From Prevotellaceae bacterium UBA2718 (lineage in GTDB: Bacteria; Bacteroidota; Bacteroidia; Bacteroidales; Bacteroidaceae), in the NCBI GenBank assembly GCA_002353975.1, contig DEKQ01000104.1, positions 8,728 to 18,427 on the forward strand: DNA of 9,700 bases, in the 5' to 3' direction. The notes under the pieces are model-generated. The model ran no database searches. It saw only the letters and a list, made by a program, of their open reading frames with translations, and was not told where the DNA came from. The position numbers and the translations under genes are program-made. Of this stretch, positions 1 to 5,936 are shown piece by piece. The stretch's first letter is position 1; the number at the start of each line of letters is the position of its first letter.

Positions 1-127
1 AGACCTACTATTAGAACGCAATGTAGGTGATGTTGGTGAATGTAGTTAACCTTCATGGTTCAACCATCTTGTGCTCAGCTGTTTACAATAAAAATGCAAG
101 TGAACTGCAAAAAACGCAGAAATAAAT

Positions 128-142
128 AGAAGTTTTACTTCT
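128..142. repeat. Small perfect inverted repeat
   Basis: AGAAGT (128-133) and ACTTCT (137-142) are perfectly complementary around a TTT centre. No T-tract follows on the plus strand, so a terminator is unlikely. It sits about 100 bases before the predicted -7 box of the lyase gene and could be a protein-binding dyad, or chance in AT-rich DNA. Confidence 0.3.
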
Positions 143-189
143 GAAAGTTGGGGTATATTGGTCAAAAAACATCGGTTTCATCGGTGTTC

Positions 190-228
190 AGCAATAAATC
201 CACCTTTTTCGTATATTAGTCCACCTGA
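190..228 (+). promoter_or_regulatory. Candidate AraC-type operator: two direct repeats 21 bp apart
   Basis: AATCCACCT (197-205) and AGTCCACCT (218-226) are direct repeats offset by exactly 21 bp, two helical turns. The match extends loosely leftwards as AT-A (194-197 and 215-218). Dimers of AraC-family proteins typically bind two direct half-sites with this spacing, the promoter-proximal one overlapping the -35 region. Here the second repeat covers the place where a Bacteroidota -33 TTTG would be expected (about 222) for the -7 box at 246, and no TTTG is present there. This fits an activator-dependent promoter. The regulator at 2581-5691 is the obvious candidate ligand. The repeat is seen; the binding protein is inferred. 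Confidence 0.5.
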
Positions 229-245
229 GGAAAAAGAAAAGAGAG

Positions 246-253
246 TAACTTTG
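246..253 (+). promoter_or_regulatory. -7 promoter element of the pectate lyase gene
   Basis: TAACTTTG matches the Bacteroidota -7 consensus TAnnTTTG exactly. It lies 50 bases before the ATG at 304, predicting a transcript start near 258-262 and a leader of about 45 A-rich bases. No -33 TTTG is found at the usual distance, suggesting that the promoter needs an activator. Confidence 0.6.
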
Positions 254-303
254 CAGGCAGTTACAAAAATTACAATCTAAACAATATCACACAAAGAAGA
301 AAA

Positions 304-2505
304 ATGAAAAGAACTTATTTAATTGCGCTTTTGCTTGCATGTATGGCAGGTATGTATGCCCAGACAGGTGTCAACGTAACCAAGAGTGAGGGATGGCTGG
401 AAACAGCCATGCTGCAATGGACTTCCGTCAGCGGTGCCACGAAGTATAGCGTCAGCTATTCTGGCGAGAACATCAGCGGTAAGGCAGACGACATGCTCAT
501 TCGCTCGTATAGCGACTATGTTCGTTGTGATATTCCTGGTCTCAAGGCTGGTACGTACAGTCTTGTAGTAAAGGCTTATGACGACAAGGGGGCAGAAATC
601 GCTACATCAGCTGCGCAGAGCGTAACAGTAAAGGCGCAAAACCGTGAGGGCTATGCCTTCACCGGGGGTGTTGTGCCTGGTGGCTATAATATGGACGGTA
701 CACCTAAGGCTAACGCAAAAATCATATATGTTACAGCAAACACGGCAAACACCGTCACCTGCGACGTGAGCGACGGCAAGAACGTGAATACCTACACTGG
801 ACTGACGAACATCCTCAGTGCGTGTGGCAAGGACAAGACCCACACCCCGCTGATAGTACGCATAGTAGGCACGGTGAAGAGTACCGACATAAGCGGACTG
901 AAGGACGACAACTACCTCTACTTTGAGGGCAAGAATGCCACCGACTGCTCTATCGAGTCCATAACCCTTGAGGGTATTGGCGATGATGCTGCTCTCTATG
1001 GCTATGGCGTAGGCTTAAAGCGTTCAAGGGGCATAGAGGTGCGCAATCTCGGCATAATGCTCTTTGGCGATGATGCAGTATCTATGGATACAGACAACTA
1101 TCACGACTGGATTCACAACTGCGACTTCTTTTATGGCAAGCCAGGAGCAGATGCCGACCAGGTGAAGGGCGACGGCTCTATCGACATGAAGTATCGCTCT
1201 ACGCTCACCACTATTTCCTACAACCACTTCTTCGACTCAGGCAAGGTGATGGGATGCGGTGGTGCGACAAAGGAGGAGACCAACCTGCTGATTACCTTCC
1301 ACCACAACTGGTTTGACCACTGCGACTCACGCTGTCCACGTCTCAATCACACCACAGCCCACATCTACAACAACTACTACGATGGCAATGCCACCTACGG
1401 CATAGGTTGCACAGAAGTATCAAACGCATTCATCGAATGCAACTACTTTCGCAATCTGCAGCGACCTATGATGATAGCAGGTCAGGGTACAGACTATACC
1501 TATGCCAGCCAGCCAGAGAAGGGTACATTCTCAGGTCAACCTGGAGGCATGAGCAAGGCATATAATAATAAGGTGGAGAATACTACCATAGAGCTGCGCC
1601 TGTCATATCAGACTGACAACGCCCAGGAGTTTGACGCATGGCTCGTACAGGAACGTAGCGACAAGGTGCCTGAGACCGCCGCAGCAAAGAGGGGCGGTCA
1701 CATATATGACAACTTCGACACTGCCGATGGCATGTACAGCTCTACCCCCGATGCTCCAGAACAGGTAGCAGAGATAGTAACCACCTACGCGGGACGCATG
1801 AACGGCGGCGACATCAAGTGGACCTTCGATAATGCTACTGAAGATAAGAACCACGAAATCATACCAGCTCTCAAGGAGGCTATCCTTGCCTACGAAAGTA
1901 AGGTGGTAAGCATACAGGGCGACGGCGAGAAGCCTGCCGACGAGGGTGGTGAAGAAGGAGGCGAAGGCGGTGAAGGTGGCGACAACCCAACTCCCACACC
2001 ATCTGAGGCTACGCAGGGCGGATACGTCATCGACCTCATCAACGATGCCTCTAAGGGCTTTACTATCGTAGGTCAGACCAGCAACAGCAAGGGCACAGTA
2101 ACTATTGGCGGCACCACATACAACGAATGTGTCAAGATGGGCTCAAGCTCAAGCATTACCTTCAGCATAGCCCAGCCCATGAACCTCATCCTCTATTTCG
2201 CGAACTCTGCCGGCAAGCGTATAAAGATTAACGAAATGCAAGAGATTACAATACCAGACAACAATACTGTCACCACCGCCCTTGCCGAGGCTGGCACCTA
2301 CACCATCAAGCGTACCTCAAGCGAGTCTTACCTTTACTATATAGCCCTCTCGCCTGTGGTTACAGGGATAAATAATGTAAATGCCCGGCATGATTACTCC
2401 TCACTTGGGGAAGCCAGAGAGAGGTCATTTAACCTCGCCGGTCAGCAAGTGTCTGACGGCTATCGCGGCATAGTGATAGTGGGCGGCAAGAAGGTAATGA
2501 GATAA
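304..2505 (+). CDS. Secreted pectate lyase, polysaccharide lyase family 1
   Basis: Predicted to cleave the polygalacturonate backbone of pectin by beta-elimination outside the cytoplasm. The 733-residue protein starts with a signal peptide (about 1-19, cleavage after MYA). A fibronectin-III-like beta domain follows (about 25-110), then the right-handed beta-helix lyase domain (about 117-535). Family landmarks in order are WIHNCDF (269-275), GDGSIDMKY (289-297; D290 and D294 are candidate calcium ligands), DSGK (K314, candidate catalytic lysine), FHHNWFDH (332-339) and SRCPR (342-346; R343 is the candidate catalytic arginine). A Gly/Glu-rich then Pro/Thr linker (538-570) leads to a beta-sandwich-like domain (about 571-683), perhaps carbohydrate-binding. 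The last 45 residues resemble the C-terminal tails of Prevotella secreted proteins. The start is supported by the signal peptide and the A/G-rich AAGAAGAAAA before ATG. The enzyme class is secure; the exact subfamily and product pattern are not. Confidence 0.93.
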   Translation: MKRTYLIALLLACMAGMYAQTGVNVTKSEGWLETAMLQWTSVSGATKYSVSYSGENISGKADDMLIRSYSDYVRCDIPGLKAGTYSLVVKAYDDKGAEIATSAAQSVTVKAQNREGYAFTGGVVPGGYNMDGTPKANAKIIYVTANTANTVTCDVSDGKNVNTYTGLTNILSACGKDKTHTPLIVRIVGTVKSTDISGLKDDNYLYFEGKNATDCSIESITLEGIGDDAALYGYGVGLKRSRGIEVRNLGIMLFGDDAVSMDTDNYHDWIHNCDFFYGKPGADADQVKGDGSIDMKYRSTLTTISYNHFFDSGKVMGCGGATKEETNLLITFHHNWFDHCDSRCPRLNHTTAHIYNNYYDGNATYGIGCTEVSNAFIECNYFRNLQRPMMIAGQGTDYTYASQPEKGTFSGQPGGMSKAYNNKVENTTIELRLSYQTDNAQEFDAWLVQERSDKVPETAAAKRGGHIYDNFDTADGMYSSTPDAPEQVAEIVTTYAGRMNGGDIKWTFDNATEDKNHEIIPALKEAILAYESKVVSIQGDGEKPADEGGEEGGEGGEGGDNPTPTPSEATQGGYVIDLINDASKGFTIVGQTSNSKGTVTIGGTTYNECVKMGSSSSITFSIAQPMNLILYFANSAGKRIKINEMQEITIPDNNTVTTALAEAGTYTIKRTSSESYLYYIALSPVVTGINNVNARHDYSSLGEARERSFNLAGQQVSDGYRGIVIVGGKKVMR

Positions 2506-2528
2506 AAAAACAAACCCCTGAAAACATA

Positions 2529-2566
2529 AAAGGCAACACCTCATTTGGTAGTTGCCTTTCTTTTTT
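2529..2566 (+). terminator. Intrinsic terminator of the pectate lyase gene
   Basis: AAAGGCAAC (2529-2537) pairs perfectly with GTTGCCTTT (2551-2559). The stem can extend by ACC/GGT (2538-2540 with 2547-2549) past a bulged A2550. CTTTTTT follows (2560-2566). It begins 23 bases after the lyase stop codon. The same bases contain the promoter of the downstream regulator. Confidence 0.85.
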
Positions 2567-2575
2567 GTACCTTTG
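2544..2575 (+). promoter_or_regulatory. Promoter of the regulator gene, embedded in the preceding terminator
   Basis: TTTG (2544-2547), a 20-base spacer and TACCTTTG (2568-2575) together match the Bacteroidota -33/-7 promoter pattern (TTTG, TAnnTTTG) without mismatch. The -33 element lies in the loop of the lyase terminator and the spacer contains its right arm and T-tract. Transcription should begin a few bases after 2575, that is at or beside the GTG at 2581, giving a leaderless or nearly leaderless message. Confidence 0.65.
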
Positions 2576-2580
2576 CCCCC

Positions 2581-5500
2581 GTGAACTGTCGCTTACAGAT
2601 AATCCTTGTCGCTCTGCTGATGATTCTCCTGCAGTCGTCAGCAGCTCATGCCGTACCCGAATGGAACATCAGCAGGAGTATGCTGAAGGAGAAGGTGACA
2701 GGCATAGCGCAGGACGAGCGAGGCTTCCTGTGGCTATCCACCTGGGGCGGACTGTTCAGGTATGACGGCAGGGAGTTCCGCTCCTTCAAGACCCACCCTG
2801 GCGACGGCACCATGATGCCCTACGACCGTCTGGACGCCGTTAAGATAGACACCAGGGGCAACGTGTGGTGTCGCTCCTTCTACCATCCGTATTGTTTCGA
2901 CGTCACCACGTCCACCTTCATAGACGTAACACAGCATTTAGAGCAAGCCACAGGTCATACCTACAAAGTACACCAGATATACCCTGTGAGGAGCGGCTAT
3001 GTGTGGTTGCAGGCAGAGGGCGACGTGGCTATCAGGGTGAGCATAGACAATCCTAAAGAGTCGGCACGCCTCTACTCAGCCGCCAACGGAAGGCTGAAAG
3101 CAGGCAAGATACTCAGTATCAACGAGGACAGTCGGGGTTTGGCGTGGATACTGTCTGAGGGTGGCATCACCGTGCCAGGACTGAGGGTTTCGTTTCCCAA
3201 GAAGCGCTTCGACTATTGGAAGGAAACGGCAGAGGGGTGCGTCTTCCTTGCAACGAAGAACGGTGAACTATGGCACCTGAACACCCAGACATGGAAAATG
3301 CGCAGAGTCCGCCTGCCCATCAAGACCGACAAAATCCTCAGACTGGCAGGCGACGAAGGCAAGTTGCTTGTAGCCACCAGCGAGGCACTGCTCACGTGTC
3401 ATAAGAGCAAGTGGCAGACATACAGATACAAGGAGAAGATAGAATCCGTAAAGAGACTTTTCCGCGATGAAATGGGGAACTATTGGATGATTACCAACCT
3501 CAAGGGGGCCATGCTGCTGCCTGTTTCTCTTGGCGAGCTGCAAATCATGGAGCCCCATGATGATGGGATCTATGAGAACAAGCATGACAGCTGGTTCTTT
3601 GCCACGTTCCCCTCTCGCTCCCCAGCCTCATTCACCACCCTCCTTATGGCAAAAGACGGCGGGCTCTGCTATTATGACGGGAACTCTGACGGGAGCGGAG
3701 AACTCCACCACGTGATGCAGGACGACGGCTCGTGGTATCAGCCACAGGTGGGGCGCACCTTTGTAGATAGAGAGGCAGGCGTGTGGCTTTATGACAGCGA
3801 AGACGGACTGGACAGGATAAGCCTGCGCAAGAGGTGGTTCAGGCAGTGGGGAATGTATATCTCGCCATGCACTCTCTTTATGGACTCCAAAAACAGACTG
3901 TGGGTGGGCGACACAAGGGGCAAGCTCACGGTGTGGGGCAGGGAGTACGACCTCGGAACGGTCTATGCCATAGAGGAAATGAAAGACGGCACCATGTGGG
4001 TTGGCACAAAGGAGCGAGGACTATACCGCCTGACGCCTGAGAATGAAAATGGAGACTACAAGGTGGAGCAGTTCTTGCACAATGCCAGGGACAAATACTC
4101 CCTGTCAGCCAACGATGTCTTCTGCATGACAAAAGATAAGCAGGGCAACCTCTGGGTAGGCACCTATAGCGGAGGGCTGAACAGGGTAGTGATTAACGGG
4201 ACTGCGAAGCTTGGTGAGCCACAGACGAATAGCGCGAACTTTAATGGGAATGGAGTCCGTTTTATAAACAAGAATAACAGCCTCTCCTGGTTGCCTGCCG
4301 ATGAGCGCTCGCTCAATATCCGCTCGCTCCTCTGCACCCGTGAGGGCATCATGTGCGTGGGCACGAGCAAAGGTATATATGCATTCTTGCCCTGGCAAGC
4401 CGGCAAGTCGGAGCATAAGCATACGAAACGGGTATATCACAACGAGAGGCGAGCCGACGACGTACACAGTCTCTCTAACAACGAGATAATGATGATGTAT
4501 CAGGACAAGCGAGGCTACGTCTATTGTCTTACGCCGAGCGCGGGAATATGCCGCACCAGTGCCAGGGCTCTGCTCTCTGACAGTGCCGTCTTCACCGTCT
4601 ATGACAAGGAAAACCTTGCTCCGAGTGATGCCCCCCTATCCATAACGGGCGATGACAGCGACAATCTGTGGATAGCCTATCCCCACTCTATAGCCATGCT
4701 TAACAAGGAGCGCACCGTGTTCTACAACTGGCAGTCGCCCTCCATGACCTTTGCCGAGATAGTAAGAGACGCCAATGGCAACCTCATAGCCGCCGCCGAT
4801 GACGACATCATATCATGGAATCCCCGGCAGCTGCGACCAGACGGAGAAGCACCACGCATAGCCATAGCCACACTCACCGTAGAGGGAAAGAACACAGCCT
4901 ATGATGCCGATATGACCGACACGATAAGACTCGCCAGCCATGAGCGCGACGTCATAGTACATCTCGCTACGCTCACCATGAAGCCGTACGAGAAGATAAA
5001 ATATGCCTATCGCATGGCAGGCGACAGCACATGGATAATGCAGGGTGAGAACAACAGGCTCAGCTTCCTTAATCTCAGCGCAGGCTATCACACCATACAG
5101 GTGCGTTCCACCAACGCCTCGGGGATATGGTGCAGCAATTTCCGCAACATAACGCTCTACGTAGAGCCCACCTTCTGGGAGACGCCCTGGGCACTGCTCC
5201 TCTATATCGCCATAGGCGCAGTCATCATAGGCGGCATAGCCCTGCTCTGGGCATACATCTACCGTCTTCATCTCAAGATGCGCTCGCAGGAAGAGATAAT
5301 AAAACAGCGCATGGAGTTTATCCATAACGTAGCACCACTCATCAGGGAGAACAAAGACGACCTGTTAGAGAGAGTGCGCCAGTATATAGACAATCATATA
5401 AGCGACGAAACACTCACCATTCCCTCCATAGCAGCAGAGATGGGCATGAGCCGCACCACCTTCTTCTCTCGCTTCAAGGAACTCTCGGGACTTAGTCCGC

Positions 5501-5691
5501 AGGACTACCTCACCCACTACCGCATAGCCTATGCCAGACAGCTGCTGCAGGCAGGCGGGCTGTCCGTCTCTGAGGTGGCATACAGGAGCGGTTTTTCCGA
5601 CCCCAAGTATTTCTCCCGCATTTTTAAGAAAGTAGAGGGTGTATCGCCTTCCTCTGTTTCACAATCACGCAATAATACCACGAAAAATTAA
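2581..5691 (+). CDS. Membrane-tethered propeller-sensor AraC-family regulator (no kinase or receiver)
   Basis: Likely senses a pectin-derived ligand in the periplasm and controls transcription directly. Using GTG 2581 the protein has 1036 residues. A signal peptide (1-24, cleavage after SSAAHA) is followed by about 13 Reg_prop-type blades, with W-centred motifs such as GFLWLS (about 48), GNVWC (93), AGVWLY (399), NRLWVG (438), GTMWVG (470), GNLWVG (522) and DNLWIA (694), enough for two seven-bladed propellers. A Y_Y_Y-type beta domain (about 791-861), one membrane helix (871-894), a 36-residue basic linker and an AraC DNA-binding domain follow; its two helix-turn-helices lie at about 945-970 and 994-1023. 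Hybrid two-component systems of this design normally carry HisKA, HATPase and receiver domains between membrane and AraC parts; here they are absent in an intact frame. A TTG at 2545 would extend the frame but lies inside the terminator and spoils the signal peptide. The likely target is the lyase gene upstream; ligand and target are inferred. Confidence 0.88.
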   Translation: MNCRLQIILVALLMILLQSSAAHAVPEWNISRSMLKEKVTGIAQDERGFLWLSTWGGLFRYDGREFRSFKTHPGDGTMMPYDRLDAVKIDTRGNVWCRSFYHPYCFDVTTSTFIDVTQHLEQATGHTYKVHQIYPVRSGYVWLQAEGDVAIRVSIDNPKESARLYSAANGRLKAGKILSINEDSRGLAWILSEGGITVPGLRVSFPKKRFDYWKETAEGCVFLATKNGELWHLNTQTWKMRRVRLPIKTDKILRLAGDEGKLLVATSEALLTCHKSKWQTYRYKEKIESVKRLFRDEMGNYWMITNLKGAMLLPVSLGELQIMEPHDDGIYENKHDSWFFATFPSRSPASFTTLLMAKDGGLCYYDGNSDGSGELHHVMQDDGSWYQPQVGRTFVDREAGVWLYDSEDGLDRISLRKRWFRQWGMYISPCTLFMDSKNRLWVGDTRGKLTVWGREYDLGTVYAIEEMKDGTMWVGTKERGLYRLTPENENGDYKVEQFLHNARDKYSLSANDVFCMTKDKQGNLWVGTYSGGLNRVVINGTAKLGEPQTNSANFNGNGVRFINKNNSLSWLPADERSLNIRSLLCTREGIMCVGTSKGIYAFLPWQAGKSEHKHTKRVYHNERRADDVHSLSNNEIMMMYQDKRGYVYCLTPSAGICRTSARALLSDSAVFTVYDKENLAPSDAPLSITGDDSDNLWIAYPHSIAMLNKERTVFYNWQSPSMTFAEIVRDANGNLIAAADDDIISWNPRQLRPDGEAPRIAIATLTVEGKNTAYDADMTDTIRLASHERDVIVHLATLTMKPYEKIKYAYRMAGDSTWIMQGENNRLSFLNLSAGYHTIQVRSTNASGIWCSNFRNITLYVEPTFWETPWALLLYIAIGAVIIGGIALLWAYIYRLHLKMRSQEEIIKQRMEFIHNVAPLIRENKDDLLERVRQYIDNHISDETLTIPSIAAEMGMSRTTFFSRFKELSGLSPQDYLTHYRIAYARQLLQAGGLSVSEVAYRSGFSDPKYFSRIFKKVEGVSPSSVSQSRNNTTKN

Positions 5692-5841
5692 ATTGATTAG
5701 ACGTGCAGGTGCTAACTCTACGTGTATACTTTCAAGATAGAAGTGCAATTTCTTGGAGTATATTTCAGGTGGATTACCCCCTCGGAAATGTTAAAACCGC
5801 CGAAGTCAGGAAATACTACATACAGTGCTCTGATAAAGAAA

Positions 5842-5881
5842 CATCCAGCGTGATTCTATTTAGAATTGCGCCGGATGCTTT
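5842..5881. terminator. Bidirectional terminator between convergent genes
   Basis: The 16-base arms 5842-5857 and 5862-5877 form a long hairpin around an ATTT loop, with one A-C mismatch and two adjacent G-T wobbles. The plus strand continues CTTTATTTG; on the minus strand the stem is followed by TTTCTTTATC. It lies 150 bases after the regulator stop and 60 bases beyond the htpG stop, so it can end both transcripts. The T-runs are interrupted, so efficiency is uncertain. Confidence 0.65.
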
Positions 5882-5893
5882 ATTTGTGTATGT

Positions 5894-5922
5894 CCCCTCT
5901 GTAGCTTATGCTGACAGTGGGG
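5894..5922. repeat. Second hairpin in the convergent gap
   Basis: CCCC (5894-5897) and CTGTAGC (5899-5905) pair with GCT (5910-5912), ACAG (5914-5917) and GGGG (5919-5922), with one T-T mismatch, a bulged G and a TTAT loop. It lies just past the htpG stop codon and could protect the 3' end of the htpG message. No T-tract directly follows on either strand, so it is not called a terminator. Confidence 0.4.
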
Positions 5923-5936
5923 TGTGAGTGAGAATT

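Larger units (their letters stand above)
1..303. other. Non-coding region upstream of the pectate lyase gene
   Basis: No convincing gene lies in this 303-base stretch. It is AT-rich and stops occur in the forward frames near its left edge. One frame is open from position 2 to a TAA at 47-49 and could be the last 15 codons of an upstream gene, but that cannot be judged from so little. Visible structures are a short dyad ATGGTT-C-AACCAT (55-67), a hairpin-capable repeat (128-142), a repeated GTATATTrGTC element (153-163 and 211-221), a 21-bp-spaced direct repeat of TCCACCT (199-205 and 220-226) and a -7 box (246-253). The density of repeats in the last 150 bases suggests a regulated promoter region for the gene at 304. 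Confidence 0.7.

Noticed and set aside
2..49. Possible last 15 codons of an upstream plus-strand gene
   Set aside because: Too short to distinguish from a random open stretch, and no terminator follows.
55..67. GGTTCAA within ATGGTTCAACCAT as a possible tRNA T-arm
   Set aside because: No acceptor, D or anticodon stem can be formed with the flanking bases; it is just a short dyad.
2545..2580. TTG-initiated 12-residue extension of the regulator
   Set aside because: These bases form the terminator arm, T-tract and -7 box. Starting at GTG 2581 gives a clean signal peptide, whereas the extension adds an unrelated hydrophobic stretch before it.
4813..5325. 170-codon minus-strand frame inside the regulator gene
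   Set aside because: It is antisense to the Y_Y_Y-type and membrane regions of a clearly genuine gene, and its translation shows no domain.
5703..5927. 74-codon open frame in the convergent gap
   Set aside because: GTG start without a ribosome-binding region, no recognisable motif, and it runs through both hairpins including the terminator.
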